Under the pieces are notes generated by a model. It was given only the letters and a program-made list of their open reading frames with translations, did not search any database and was not told where the DNA came from. From Oceanicaulis alexandrii DSM 11625 (GTDB lineage: Bacteria; Pseudomonadota; Alphaproteobacteria; Caulobacterales; Maricaulaceae): 64,000 nucleotides of DNA. This document shows, piece after piece, positions 17,669 to 26,414 of the stretch (its first letter is position 1; each line of letters starts with the position of its first letter). The stretch is taken from positions 126,501 through 190,500 of the forward strand of contig NZ_ATUP01000002.1 in the NCBI RefSeq assembly GCF_000420265.1, in the 5' to 3' direction. A program made the translations under genes and the position numbers.

Positions 17669-18424
17669 ATGGTCAGAACACTTACGCTCGCCCTCATGCT
17701 GGGCGCTTCGGGGGGCACGATGGTCGCGCTTGCCCATCAGCCCGCCGACAGCGTGCAAAGTGCGGTTTCCGTATCGTTTGAAACAGGCTCGGAGCATGAC
17801 TTCACGGCATCAGAACGCGCGGTGATTTCACGGATTCTCACTGCGGCGCATCAAGCGACGCAGGCGGATTTTCCCGCGCTGCCTGACAGCGTCTCCGTGA
17901 CGGTCGTGCCGATTCACCGTCCCGGCGTGGACGCGCTGGGCGGGGTGACAGGCCGGGCGCAGCGCCCTGGCGAGCTGGTGATCGAGCTCTCGGTCACCTA
18001 TCCGGGCGGCGTCGAAGCGGCGGCGCAGGCAGGCCTGATGCGCACCGGGCTGCATGAGATGCACCATCTGGCGCGCGGCTGGACCATCGAAAACAACGCC
18101 TTCGGACCGGGAATCGCCATTGCGGCCGCCAATGAGGGCCTCGCCGAGATCTATGCGGAAGCTTATGAAGGACGAGAGACGGCGTATGAGCCGCTCGACG
18201 ACGACACCTTCCGCGCCTGGGCCGAGGAAATCCGGGCGCTGCCGCGCCGCGCCAATTACGGGCACTGGATGTTCGCCCATCCTGACGGCCGCGAAGCGGT
18301 CGGCTATCGCACCGGCGCCGAGCTCGTGCGGCAGGCCATGGCGAACTCGGGACTGGGCATTGTGGAGATCAGCGCACACAGCCCCGATGAAATCTGGCGC
18401 ATGGCGGGTTTTGAGGGGCTTTAG
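17669..18424 (+). CDS. Putative exported zinc protease (HExxH, DUF2268-like)
   Basis: A 251-residue protein with an N-terminal hydrophobic signal (LTLALMLGASGGTMVALA) and a gluzincin-like motif HEMHH at residues 129-133. The sequence NEGLAEIYAEAY about 25 residues later could supply the third zinc ligand. This HExxH-plus-NEGLAE layout resembles DUF2268 predicted Zn-dependent proteases. The ATG at 17669 is two codons inside an in-frame TTG and is preferred. It is divergent from the ABC-F gene and followed by ndk. The substrate is unknown and protease activity is inferred from the motif. Confidence 0.6.
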   Translation: MVRTLTLALMLGASGGTMVALAHQPADSVQSAVSVSFETGSEHDFTASERAVISRILTAAHQATQADFPALPDSVSVTVVPIHRPGVDALGGVTGRAQRPGELVIELSVTYPGGVEAAAQAGLMRTGLHEMHHLARGWTIENNAFGPGIAIAAANEGLAEIYAEAYEGRETAYEPLDDDTFRAWAEEIRALPRRANYGHWMFAHPDGREAVGYRTGAELVRQAMANSGLGIVEISAHSPDEIWRMAGFEGL

Positions 18425-18457
18425 GGCCATGAGATCAGCGCCAATGGCGGACACGGG

Positions 18458-18486
18458 TTTTCATACCCGTCCGGCATGGCTATAAG
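18458..18486 (+). promoter_or_regulatory. Candidate housekeeping promoter of ndk
   Basis: TTTTCA at 18458-18463 and TATAAG at 18481-18486 are separated by 17 bases. They match the -35 consensus at four positions of six and the -10 consensus at five of six. The predicted start near 18493 gives a leader of about 50 bases before the ndk ATG. A short CGGGT/ACCCG hairpin overlaps the -35 region and may be an operator. Confidence 0.45.
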
Positions 18487-18543
18487 CCGCGGCAAATCCA
18501 TTCCCCTCTCAATCCTTGAGAGGCCAGACAGGGACTCCGTCAC

Positions 18544-18966
18544 ATGGCGATCCAGCGCACCTTCTCCATCATCAAACCCGACGCCACCGCGCGTAACCTC
18601 ACCGGCGCCATCAACGCCAAGATCGAGGAAGCCGGCCTGCGCATCATCGCTCAGAAGCGCATCCGTCTGAGCAAGGATCAGGCTGAAGGCTTTTACGCCG
18701 TGCACAAAGAGCGTCCGTTCTTCGGCGATCTCGTGAGCTTCATGATCTCCGGCCCGGTGGTCGTGCAGGTTCTGGAAGGTGAAGACGCCATCGCGAAATA
18801 CCGCGAAGTCATGGGCGCCACCAACCCGGAAGACGCTGCGCCCGGCACCATCCGCAAGGAGTTCGCAGAATCCATCGAAGCCAACTCCGTGCACGGGTCT
18901 GACGCGCCGGAAACCGCCGCTCAGGAAATCCCGTTCTTCTTCTCCGACGACGAAATCGTCGGCTAA
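18544..18966 (+). CDS. ndk: Nucleoside diphosphate kinase
   Basis: A 140-residue Ndk that balances nucleoside triphosphate pools by ping-pong phosphate transfer from ATP to NDPs. The opening [15 protein letters not shown] and the active-site segment NSVHGSD, with phospho-accepting His117, are diagnostic. Length is exactly typical of bacterial enzymes. An AGGGA ribosome site lies before the ATG. A plausible promoter sits upstream and a very strong intrinsic terminator follows 24 bases after the stop, so ndk appears to be a single-gene transcription unit. Confidence 0.98.
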   Translation: MAIQRTFSIIKPDATARNLTGAINAKIEEAGLRIIAQKRIRLSKDQAEGFYAVHKERPFFGDLVSFMISGPVVVQVLEGEDAIAKYREVMGATNPEDAAPGTIRKEFAESIEANSVHGSDAPETAAQEIPFFFSDDEIVG

Positions 18967-18990
18967 TCTGCGCCAGCAGAGCTGAACGCA

Positions 18991-19024
18991 AAACCCCGGC
19001 GGAGCGATCCGCCGGGGTTTTTTG
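18991..19024 (+). terminator. Strong intrinsic terminator of ndk
   Basis: A perfect 13-bp stem, AAACCCCGGCGGA (18991-19003) against TCCGCCGGGGTTT (19008-19020), with loop GCGA and a T-run through 19023. The A-run on the other side makes it usable in both directions. It therefore probably also ends the convergent S41 peptidase transcript, whose stop lies at 19027. Confidence 0.92.
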
Positions 19025-19026
19025 TG

Positions 19027-20478
19027 TCAGCGCCCCTGACGCTCGATATGAGCGATCGCAGCGTCCAGCATCACATCGCCCTGATCGCCCAGCCTCGGGC
19101 CGGGCAAGCGAACATCCGGCTCCAGCGGGTGGGTGTGTGTGTCGCCATTGGGGCGGATGATCAGCGCCTTGGGATAGCCCGCAACAAGGCCAGAATGGGG
19201 CAGGGTGAACTGCTCCATGGCGCCCAGCGTGGTGGTCATGTCGGTGCTGGCTTCGCCGATCACAGCGCCAAAGCCATAATCTTGCACAATCGCGCCCACC
19301 GAGACGGCGTTGGAAAAACTGCGCCGGTCAACGAGCGCATAAACCGCGCCCTCAAACCGCCGTCCGTCGCGGGGATGGGCGTAGGGCAGCTCAAAGCTCA
19401 CCGTTTCGCCATTGGGCGCGCTGTCATAAAGGTCAGCGAGCGTCTGGGAGATGCTGGAAACGCCTTCAGACGTGGTGTCGATCCGCGCCTGATTGGAAGC
19501 TGTCGTTTGTTCACTGACGCGAATGCGGAACTCTGAGGCGAAGCGGAACGGGCGGTCGGCGAACCAGGAGATAACCGGATCTGACCAGGAATTGTCCCCG
19601 CCCGGATTGTCCCGAACATCGAGGATCAGCGCCTGCGCGCCGTGATCGATGAAGCGCTCAAAGGCGTCGTCGATGAAAGCTGTGTAGGCGGCCAGCGCCT
19701 CGGGGTCATAGGCCTCTTGCGGGGTCTGGGCGGCCGTATTGTAAAACGGACCGGGACGCAGATACGCGATGTCGCCTGTCAGCATGCGGGCGTCGCGGCC
19801 GGACAGATCAATGCGCTCAACGCCCTCGCGGTCAGACAGCGCCGCCATGGGAACGGCGTCGAGCTCGACCTGACGTCTGACGCCCGCCGCGTCTTCAAGC
19901 TCGAGCGTGAAGCGCGGGCGCGGGCCGTATTCCAGCCAGATATAATACAGCTCCATGCCCTGCATCTGGCTGTAGGCGAGGGCGGGCGTATCCGCGGAGA
20001 TGTTGCGGGTCAGGCGCGCCAGCCAGTCCGCATTGGACGCGCCTTCCAGCATCATGATCCGGTCGCCGGGGCGCACGCTGGAACCAGTCGGCGCCTGGGT
20101 GACGATCACCTCGCCCTCGCGCACCTCAAAGCCCAAGGGAAAGACCAGAGCTTCATCAGACATATAGTCGAGAAAGCCCGGATTGAATCCCTCAATGCGC
20201 GTATGGGCGATTTGGGCATGGGCGGCGAAGCGCTGCAGGGCGCTGTGAAAGGCGACCGGGCTGATCGGACCGTCCTCGAGCCTGTCTTGCAGCTCCTGGT
20301 AATACTGGTCAAAGACCGGCTTGGGCGTGTTGACGTAAAGATCGAAATGCGCCGCTTGCAGCCCTTCATAAAGCGCCTGCGCATCTGCTTGCGCGTCGCT
20401 GGTGGAGATCATCTCCTGCGCCTGACAGGTGGGCAGCAAGGCGGCGGCGAGCGCGCCGAGCAAAAGGGACCGAAGCAT
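19027..20478 (-). CDS. S41 family (C-terminal processing type) peptidase, exported
   Basis: A 483-residue exported protein beginning MLRSLLLGALAAALLP. The ATG at 20478 is chosen because AGGAAG lies five bases upstream. A degenerate PDZ-like region (APTGSSVRPGDRIMMLEG) precedes the S41 catalytic core. The core contains LILDVRDNPGGDNSWSDPV and the probable nucleophile region VDRRSFSNAVSVGAIVQ, followed by GAVIGEAS. S41 peptidases degrade or process proteins in the periplasm. The gene faces away from the CadC-like regulator gene across 131 bases, so regulation by that protein is plausible but unproven. Confidence 0.82.
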   Translation of the reverse strand: MLRSLLLGALAAALLPTCQAQEMISTSDAQADAQALYEGLQAAHFDLYVNTPKPVFDQYYQELQDRLEDGPISPVAFHSALQRFAAHAQIAHTRIEGFNPGFLDYMSDEALVFPLGFEVREGEVIVTQAPTGSSVRPGDRIMMLEGASNADWLARLTRNISADTPALAYSQMQGMELYYIWLEYGPRPRFTLELEDAAGVRRQVELDAVPMAALSDREGVERIDLSGRDARMLTGDIAYLRPGPFYNTAAQTPQEAYDPEALAAYTAFIDDAFERFIDHGAQALILDVRDNPGGDNSWSDPVISWFADRPFRFASEFRIRVSEQTTASNQARIDTTSEGVSSISQTLADLYDSAPNGETVSFELPYAHPRDGRRFEGAVYALVDRRSFSNAVSVGAIVQDYGFGAVIGEASTDMTTTLGAMEQFTLPHSGLVAGYPKALIIRPNGDTHTHPLEPDVRLPGPRLGDQGDVMLDAAIAHIERQGR

Positions 20479-20609
20479 GTGTGTCTTCCTGAACTGTGTG
20501 GCGCCCCGAACTGGACGCTCATTCACACAAGATCGACGGGTGCGAGATTGCCATGACCATCGCTTCCTGATTGTCTGACCTTTCCTCCTTTTACCGCGTC
20601 AGGACTGAA

Positions 20610-21845
20610 ATGAGAGCTGAAACCGCGTTCCGGATGGGAGCCTGGCGAGTCGATCCGGTGCAGAACCAGCTCACGGGACCTGAAGGCGTCGTGGAGCTGG
20701 AGCCGCAGGTGATGGATCTGCTGGTCTATCTGGCTGAAGCGAACGGCGCGGTGCGCTCGAAAGACGAGATCGCCGCTGCGCTCTGGCCAGGCGCCAGCGT
20801 CAATGACGACGCTTTGTCGCGTACGGTCTGGAAGCTGCGTCAGGCGCTGGGAGATGACGCGAAATCCCCGCGCTATGTGCAGACAGTGTCCCGGCGCGGC
20901 TATCGCCTGCTTGAACCGGTCGAGCCGGTCAAAGACTCGCCCCAGACGCCCCTGGGCAAGGTGGGCGCGCCGGTTCTGGCGGCGTCGGCGGCGGTGTTGA
21001 TGATCATTCTGGTCGGGGCGAGCCTTTTGTCTCGAAGCGGGGAGGCGCCGCGTCCGGAGCCTTCTATCCAGACAAACGATGAGACCTCGGCGCTGCTTGA
21101 TCGCGCGGACGGCTTTTACGCCCAGTATACGCGCTCGGACAATGAAGCGGCCTTGCGGCTTTATGAGCGGGTGCTGGCGCAAGATCCGGGCAATGCGGCG
21201 GCGCTTGCGGGGCAGGCGAACGCCCTGACCCAGCGGGTGATCCGCTGGGGGCTTGAGGGCGAAGCGAACCGAACCACGCTGACCGAGGCGCTTCAGTCCG
21301 GCGAAATGCAGACGCCGCGCGCGCAAGCGGCGCTCTTGCGCGCTGAAGCGCTGGCGCAAGAGGCGACCGAGCTTGACCCCGGACACGCTCGCGCCTGGCG
21401 AGCGCTGGGGCTCATCAAGGCGGCGCAATCAGACTTTGACGCCGCACGACGCGCCTATGACCGGGCGCTGGTGATCGACCCTGAGAACTGGGGCGCGATG
21501 ATCAATTTGTCAGAGCTTGAAGAGCTGACAGGCCATCCCGAGCGGCAGGCGGAGCTTCTGGCGCGCAGTTTTGAAGCCATGTCACGTGATTACGCCGCCA
21601 ATCCCGTCGCCATCCGGCCCTGGCAAAGCGCCGTGGGCCTGTCGGTGGCGCGCTTGCGGGCCGAGGCAGGCGCGCCGCAACAGGCCGAGCTGTGGTATCG
21701 CCGCGTTCTGGCGCTGGATCCGCTGAACGCTGACGCTGTGACTGGTCTTGCTGCAGTATTGCGGGCGGGCGGGGATGTGGCGGGCGCCGACTCGCTGTGC
21801 CGCGAGCTGGAAGCGGCGGGCGGAGGGCGCTGTTCAGTTTATTAA
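20610..21845 (+). CDS. CadC/ToxR-like membrane-anchored winged-helix regulator with TPR domain
   Basis: A 411-residue one-component regulator. Residues of about 1-102 form an OmpR-type winged helix (LEPQVMDLLVYLAEANG, then SRTVWKLRQALGDD and YVQTVSRRGYRLLEP). One membrane helix at about 119-140 follows. The remainder is a periplasmic part rich in TPR-like repeats (ARAWRALGLIKAAQSDFDAA and others). This is the CadC/ToxR architecture, in which an extracytoplasmic sensor controls a DNA-binding head through the membrane. The ATG at 20610 has AGGA upstream; an in-frame TTG at 20571 is less likely. The obvious target is the divergent S41 peptidase gene. The signal is unknown. Confidence 0.8.
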   Translation: MRAETAFRMGAWRVDPVQNQLTGPEGVVELEPQVMDLLVYLAEANGAVRSKDEIAAALWPGASVNDDALSRTVWKLRQALGDDAKSPRYVQTVSRRGYRLLEPVEPVKDSPQTPLGKVGAPVLAASAAVLMIILVGASLLSRSGEAPRPEPSIQTNDETSALLDRADGFYAQYTRSDNEAALRLYERVLAQDPGNAAALAGQANALTQRVIRWGLEGEANRTTLTEALQSGEMQTPRAQAALLRAEALAQEATELDPGHARAWRALGLIKAAQSDFDAARRAYDRALVIDPENWGAMINLSELEELTGHPERQAELLARSFEAMSRDYAANPVAIRPWQSAVGLSVARLRAEAGAPQQAELWYRRVLALDPLNADAVTGLAAVLRAGGDVAGADSLCRELEAAGGGRCSVY

Positions 21846-21973
21846 TAAGAGTGCGCCAGTAATTCACTCCCTGGGAGCAAGGCGCTTGCCTAAAAGGGGA
21901 ATCCTGTGAAAGTTTGTCTAGACGTTGAGGGCTTCCCGGATGAGTTCGGATGCCAGCTGCCTCGGAGACAAAA

Positions 21974-22768
21974 ATGCAAGATGGATGGAAGCTGAAATAT
22001 GATGGTGATCTCTCGAGTAAGGGGCTCATGGACCTTTCTCTAGCGGGTGAGTCTCTATCAGGTTTTGGAATCAGTTTTAATAGAGTTATTTATTATTTAG
22101 AGCATCAAAAGGTTAGATATAAGGGGCCTTACTCAGAGCAGAATAAAGTTCTGATATCGGCACCTCATAAGGGTAGTGTTGAGTATGATCTAGCTGTCTT
22201 GCTAAGTGGGCCGGCTGCGGGTTTAGGGTATAACCTTACATCTAGTTTTGTTTATGATTTCATAAAATCTGTTTTTAGAAGGGCTACTGGGCAAGATTCG
22301 CCTGATGAAGTGAAGTCTTGGGAAAGGGTGGCGACAAAAGGGACATTTGACGCTGTCGCTGACTCAGTTGTTGATCCGCTAAAGAGAGCTCATGCACCCA
22401 TTGGTTATTCTGCGAATAATATTTATATATTTAATGGTCCAGCTTCGGTTCAATTTAATGGCGATACAAAATCCTTTTTAGAGGAAGAGGTTTTTGATCC
22501 TGTTTCATTCGAAGATATTGCTGTGGTGAATTCGATGAATGGAAACAATAGGTCTGGAAGGGTTTATCTTTCAGAGGAGGAAAGAGGTGTTTCGTATATT
22601 TTAGGAGAGGAGGTAAGCGATCAGACTATTGATGCATTGCTTTGGAGTCATTCGCAATACTATCGCAGAAGGGATGCGAATATTGCTATTTCTTATCGGG
22701 CATTTCGTCGACCGGATGGGAAGGTGAAGAGGGTTATTGTGGATGCGGCTGCAATGATTGAGGATTAG
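21974..22768 (+). CDS. AT-rich gene of unknown function, probable horizontal acquisition
   Basis: A 264-residue protein starting MQDGWKLKYDGDL, with GGAGA six bases before the ATG. Base and codon use differ sharply from all neighbours: bases 22081-22140 contain only 20 G+C, and A/T third positions dominate. The N-terminal half (SLAGESLSGFGISFNRVIYY, then a YDFIKSVFRRATG segment) recalls a loosely defined family of accessory hypothetical proteins. I think this family is named DUF7946, with a C-terminal small beta domain, but this is memory and not a search. The C-terminal segment SGRVYLSEEERGVSYI could be that beta domain. There is no signal peptide, clear membrane helix or catalytic motif. 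Confidence 0.75.
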   Translation: MQDGWKLKYDGDLSSKGLMDLSLAGESLSGFGISFNRVIYYLEHQKVRYKGPYSEQNKVLISAPHKGSVEYDLAVLLSGPAAGLGYNLTSSFVYDFIKSVFRRATGQDSPDEVKSWERVATKGTFDAVADSVVDPLKRAHAPIGYSANNIYIFNGPASVQFNGDTKSFLEEEVFDPVSFEDIAVVNSMNGNNRSGRVYLSEEERGVSYILGEEVSDQTIDALLWSHSQYYRRRDANIAISYRAFRRPDGKVKRVIVDAAAMIED

Positions 22769-22802
22769 TTTTTCCTTTTATTGCTGTTGCGTGTAAGCCC
22801 CT

Positions 22803-23216
22803 CTAATCCATTCTTGGTTTCTGACGCATCGCCTTGGTCTGGCTCTTCTTCGCCTTCTTGTCTTTCTGGCGCTTGATCGAGCTGAGCGAGGGGCGGGATT
22901 TGATGCGCGGCTTGGGCTTGCGGCTCGCCTGTTCGATCAGGCGTTTGAGACGGGTGCGCGCCTCGGCGCGATTGCGCTCCTGAGAGCGGTGGTCTTCTAC
23001 ATGCAAGATCAACACGCCGTCCTGGGTCATCCGCGTGCCGGCGAGGCGCACCAGGCGCTGCTTGATCGCGGCGGGCAGGTCGCTGGCGCTGACGTCAAAG
23101 CGCAGCTGCACCGCGCTCTCGGTCTTGTTCACATGCTGTCCGCCCGGCCCGGAGGATCGCACGAAGCGCTCGGTGATCAGGCTTTCATCAATGCTGAGAT
23201 CGTCGGTGATGCGCAT
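22803..23216 (-). CDS. arfB: Alternative ribosome-rescue peptidyl-tRNA hydrolase ArfB
   Basis: A 137-residue release-factor-like protein lacking codon-recognition domains. The catalytic GGQ lies in VRSSGPGGQHVNKTES. The basic tail (KRQKDKKAKKSQTKAMRQK) is the part that enters the empty mRNA channel of stalled ribosomes. ArfB/YaeJ hydrolyses peptidyl-tRNA on non-stop complexes. It is the last gene of a minus-strand group; its start lies one base from the MFS transporter stop, so the two are probably cotranscribed. It is convergent with the AT-rich gene. Confidence 0.94.
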   Translation of the reverse strand: MRITDDLSIDESLITERFVRSSGPGGQHVNKTESAVQLRFDVSASDLPAAIKQRLVRLAGTRMTQDGVLILHVEDHRSQERNRAEARTRLKRLIEQASRKPKPRIKSRPSLSSIKRQKDKKAKKSQTKAMRQKPRMD

Positions 23217-23217
23217 A

Positions 23218-24534
23218 TCAGCCAGAAACGGGTTTGAGCGAAACGGCGAGCCCTGCGCCGGCCAGGGCGCTGACGGCCAGTCCGATCATGACCCAGGGAC
23301 CGCTCAGTTGATAGAGCCCGCCCATGATCAGCCCATAGACCAGCAACAAGACGCCGATCAGGGTGTTGGAGACGGCGGTGTAGCTGGCGCGCGTGTCTTC
23401 ATCGGCCAGGTCGACCAGATAGGTGGACCGGCCCAGCCGCACGCCCTGATGCCCGAAGGCGAGCACGAACAGAACGCCCGCGTGAAAGAGCATCAGCTCG
23501 GACCAGGGCGCAGCCAGCAGAAGGCTCGCCCCGCTTGCCAGGCACGCTGCAGCGCCCGCCAGCCCGCCGGCGGCGAGCACCCAGCGGCTGGATTTGTCCG
23601 CCAGTCGCCCCCACGCCCAGCCGCTGACAAAGCCGGCGCTGGCGGACGCCACCAGAAACCCGCCAAGGCCCGCAAGCTCCGCCCCGGTCCGGTTCTGTGC
23701 GGCGGACACCAGGAAGGGCGGGGCGATGGAGGTGGCGATCATCAAGGTTCGTGCGGCGACGAACTGACCAAAATCGCGATCCGTCCAGAGCAGACGGATC
23801 TGCTTGATCGCCTCAGGAAAGGCGTTCGCGCCGCCCTCGGTCGAACCGGGCGCTTCAGCGAGCTGCAGGTAGATGAAGGCCGCAGTCACCCACAATGCGG
23901 CGCCGAGAAACAGGAGGCCCGCAATCACCGGCGCGCCTGTGTCGGGCGAGACCACGAGAAGCGCCCCGAAGACCAGCGCGACCAGGCCGGAAACCGTGGT
24001 GGCGTAGCCGCTGACCGCGCCGCGGCGGGTTTTGGAGACGGTCTTGCCCAGCACGTCCTTGTGACTGACCGAGCACAGGCTGCGCGCCACTGCGAACAGA
24101 GCGACCATGGCGATCAGCAGCCAACCGGCCAGCGCGCCGTCGAGCGTCAGCGCGATCACGCCCATGATCACCAGCGCCAGCGCCTGACCCAGCGAGCCCG
24201 CCGCCCATATATATTTGCGTTTTTCGCGCTGGCGTATCGCGGAGGCGATAAAAAGCTGAGGCAGGAGGGCGCCCGCCTCGCGCGCTGGGGCGAGAAGCCC
24301 GACCAGAAAGGCGGGGGCGCCCAAGGCGCCCAGCAGCCAGGTCAGGGTGAGTTTGGGATCGACCAGCGCATCGCCGGTCTTGGTCAGGCTCAGTGAAAGG
24401 GTGGAGAAGACCCAGTTGCGCGGCTGATGCTGACAGGCGCTTTCCGGCACGTCCTTGCAGACCCGCGCTTCGTCATCATCGTACAGCGCGGAGTAGACAG
24501 TCTCTGAAAGGGTGTCTGCCGGCGTCTCGTTCAT
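23218..24534 (-). CDS. Major facilitator superfamily transporter
   Basis: A 438-residue polytopic membrane protein with about twelve hydrophobic segments and MFS-like features. These include the loop RQREKRKYIWAAGSLGQA after helix 2 and HQGVRLGRSTYLVDLADED in the second half. The cytoplasmic N-terminus has two cysteines (KDVPESACQHQ). No substrate can be assigned. Purine nucleotide genes lie upstream and arfB downstream, but neither suggests a cargo. It lies 35 bases downstream of purN on the same strand and may belong to a purM-purN-MFS-arfB transcript. Confidence 0.75.
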   Translation of the reverse strand: MNETPADTLSETVYSALYDDDEARVCKDVPESACQHQPRNWVFSTLSLSLTKTGDALVDPKLTLTWLLGALGAPAFLVGLLAPAREAGALLPQLFIASAIRQREKRKYIWAAGSLGQALALVIMGVIALTLDGALAGWLLIAMVALFAVARSLCSVSHKDVLGKTVSKTRRGAVSGYATTVSGLVALVFGALLVVSPDTGAPVIAGLLFLGAALWVTAAFIYLQLAEAPGSTEGGANAFPEAIKQIRLLWTDRDFGQFVAARTLMIATSIAPPFLVSAAQNRTGAELAGLGGFLVASASAGFVSGWAWGRLADKSSRWVLAAGGLAGAAACLASGASLLLAAPWSELMLFHAGVLFVLAFGHQGVRLGRSTYLVDLADEDTRASYTAVSNTLIGVLLLVYGLIMGGLYQLSGPWVMIGLAVSALAGAGLAVSLKPVSG

Positions 24535-24569
24535 CGGTGTCTCCTGTCACGGCCATGCGTGAACGTGAG

Positions 24570-25226
24570 CTAGACCGCCGGATTGATCAAAACAGTTTCG
24601 CTGTCGGGCTCGCTGCCTTCGGAAATGCGGACGCTTTCCGCCGAGACGCGCGCCTTGCCCTCCGCCACCAGTTTCAGGCAGGCGGGGTAGAGCTTGTGTT
24701 CCGCTTCCAGCACTCTCGCCGACAGGGCGTCAGGCGTGTCGCCTGCTATCACCGGCACCACGGCCTGACCGATGATCGGGCCGTCATCCATCTCAGCGCG
24801 CACGAAATGCACCGTGCAGCCATGCACGCGCACGCCTTTTTCAAGCGCGCGCTCATGGGTGTGCACGCCCTTGAAAGCGGGCAGCAACGAGGGATGAATA
24901 TTCAAGAGACGGTCGCGCCATTTCTCGACGAACCAGGGTGTGAGAATGCGCATGAATCCAGCCAGGCACACGATCTGGACGCCGGCCTCACGGAGTTTCG
25001 CGTCGAGGTCTTTTTCAAAGTCCTCGCGGTCGTCATAGAGGGTGTGGTCGATAAAGCCTGTGGGTACATCCACCTTGCGGGCGCGCTCAAGCCCTTGCGC
25101 GCCAGCCTTGTTGGACAGAACAAGCACGACCTCGGCAGGGAAGTCCGGATCCTGGGCCGCGTCGAGCAAGGCCTGAAGGTTTGATCCCCGGCCAGAGACC
25201 AAAACGCCGACTTTGGTTTTCGCCAT
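24570..25226 (-). CDS. purN: Phosphoribosylglycinamide formyltransferase
   Basis: A 218-residue PurN that transfers a formyl group from 10-formyl-THF to GAR in step 3 of purine synthesis. The substrate loop VLVSGRGSNLQALLDA opens the protein. The catalytic Asn and His lie in LLNIHPSLLPAFKG and VHGCTVHFV, and the catalytic Asp in MDDGPIIGQAVVPV. It lies three bases after the purM stop; purM-purN is the usual bacterial order. Length is normal. Confidence 0.96.
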   Translation of the reverse strand: MAKTKVGVLVSGRGSNLQALLDAAQDPDFPAEVVLVLSNKAGAQGLERARKVDVPTGFIDHTLYDDREDFEKDLDAKLREAGVQIVCLAGFMRILTPWFVEKWRDRLLNIHPSLLPAFKGVHTHERALEKGVRVHGCTVHFVRAEMDDGPIIGQAVVPVIAGDTPDALSARVLEAEHKLYPACLKLVAEGKARVSAESVRISEGSEPDSETVLINPAV

Positions 25227-25229
25227 TCT

Positions 25230-26267
25230 CTAGTTCGCCTTCAACGCGCCGATAACACTGGCGTTCTCGCCTGCTGCGTTTAATACCTCGCAAACCGAGT
25301 GCGCCTCGCTGGCGTCGACCGCCAGGATCATGCCGACGCCGCAATTGAAAGTGCGGCGCATTTCGCTCTCGGCCACATCGCCCGCTTCCGCCAGCCATTT
25401 GAACACGGCGGGGCGCTCAAAGCTGTCATAATCCACTTCGAACGTCAGATGATCGGGCAGCATGCGCGGCGTGTTTTCCGTGATCCCGCCGCCGGTGATG
25501 TGGGCCAGGCCCTTGATGCGGCCGGCGCGGATCAGGGGCATCAGCGCTTTGACATAAATGCGTGTCGGCTCCAGCAGGGCTTCCGCCAGCTTGCGACCCG
25601 GCGCAAAGGGCGCGTCGCTATCAAAATCGAGCCCTGCATGGTCGATGATCCGGCGGATCAGGGAATAGCCGTTTGAATGCGGGCCGGAAGAGGCGAGGCC
25701 GATCAACGCATCGCCTTCCTTCATCAGGTCATGGCGCGGCAAGAGCGCCCCACGCTCGGCGGCGCCGACCACAAAGCCGGCCAGGTCAAAATCATCGCCT
25801 GTGTACATGCCCGGCATTTCAGCGGTTTCGCCGCCGATCAGCGCGCAGCCCGATTGGCGGCAGCCTTCGGCGATGCCCTCGACGACGGCGGCGCCGCGCG
25901 TCGGGTCGAGTTTGCCGGTGGCGAAATAATCGAGGAAGTACAAGGGCTCGGCGCCCTGGGCCAGGATGTCGTTGACGCACATGGCCACCAGATCAATCCC
26001 GACCGTGTTGACGATGCCGGAGTTGATGGCGAGCTTGAGCTTGGTGCCCACGCCGTCCGTGCCGGACACCAGAACCGGGTCTTGAAAGCCTGCGGCCTTG
26101 AGATCGAACGCGCCGCCAAAGCCGCCCAGTCCGGTGTCTGCGCCGGGGCGGGCGGTAGATTTGGCCAGCGGTTTGATGGCCTGCACCAAGGCGTCGCCTG
26201 CATCAATGCTGACGCCGGCGTCAGCGTAGGTCAGTCCGGATTTCGGGCTCGGGTCGGAGTGTGACAC
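25230..26267 (-). CDS. purM: Phosphoribosylformylglycinamidine cyclo-ligase
   Basis: A 345-residue PurM that closes the imidazole ring of AIR using ATP. Signatures are [49 protein letters not shown] and [11 protein letters not shown]. The start is GTG at 26267, preceded by AAGGGA. The in-frame region further upstream lacks similarity and has no ribosome site. It leads the minus-strand purine group and is divergent from the DUF2066 gene, with 147 bases between the starts. No PurR-box-like palindrome was noticed. Confidence 0.97.
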   Translation of the reverse strand: MSHSDPSPKSGLTYADAGVSIDAGDALVQAIKPLAKSTARPGADTGLGGFGGAFDLKAAGFQDPVLVSGTDGVGTKLKLAINSGIVNTVGIDLVAMCVNDILAQGAEPLYFLDYFATGKLDPTRGAAVVEGIAEGCRQSGCALIGGETAEMPGMYTGDDFDLAGFVVGAAERGALLPRHDLMKEGDALIGLASSGPHSNGYSLIRRIIDHAGLDFDSDAPFAPGRKLAEALLEPTRIYVKALMPLIRAGRIKGLAHITGGGITENTPRMLPDHLTFEVDYDSFERPAVFKWLAEAGDVAESEMRRTFNCGVGMILAVDASEAHSVCEVLNAAGENASVIGALKAN

Positions 26268-26354
26268 GTGCGGCTCCCTTGGCCATATCGTCAGTTCAGG
26301 CGTGCATAGCGTGCAATTATCAAAAGTGCGAGAGGGCGGGGCGCCGCAACAGGC

Positions 26355-26382
26355 TTCACCGCAGCGCGCATCCGCGTATAGT
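26355..26382 (+). promoter_or_regulatory. Candidate promoter of the DUF2066-hdaA unit
   Basis: TTCACC at 26355-26360 and TATAGT at 26377-26382 are 16 bases apart. The -10 matches the consensus at five of six positions. A start near 26390 would give a leader of about 25 bases before the ATG at 26415. It probably drives DUF2066-hdaA and perhaps ppk-ppx. Confidence 0.45.
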
Positions 26383-26414
26383 CGCGAACAGAAATGACGC
26401 ATCAGGGGATCACC

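Noticed and set aside
18451-18470. Hairpin CGGGT/ACCCG upstream of ndk as a terminator or riboswitch
   Set aside because: Only 5 bp, no T-tract, and it overlaps the predicted -35 element; at most an operator half.
21906-21995. Mini-gene starting at GTG 21906 with an AGGGGA site, overlapping the AT-rich gene start
   Set aside because: Only 29 codons, no homologue recognised, and it overlaps the better-supported start at 21974. The opposite strand here can also be read as a short helix-like tail (ASELIREALNV), so both are probably chance.
23035-24396. Open frame of 453 codons antisense to the MFS gene
   Set aside because: Very rich in Gln, Gly and Arg without hydrophobic core; the minus-strand protein has clear membrane helices.
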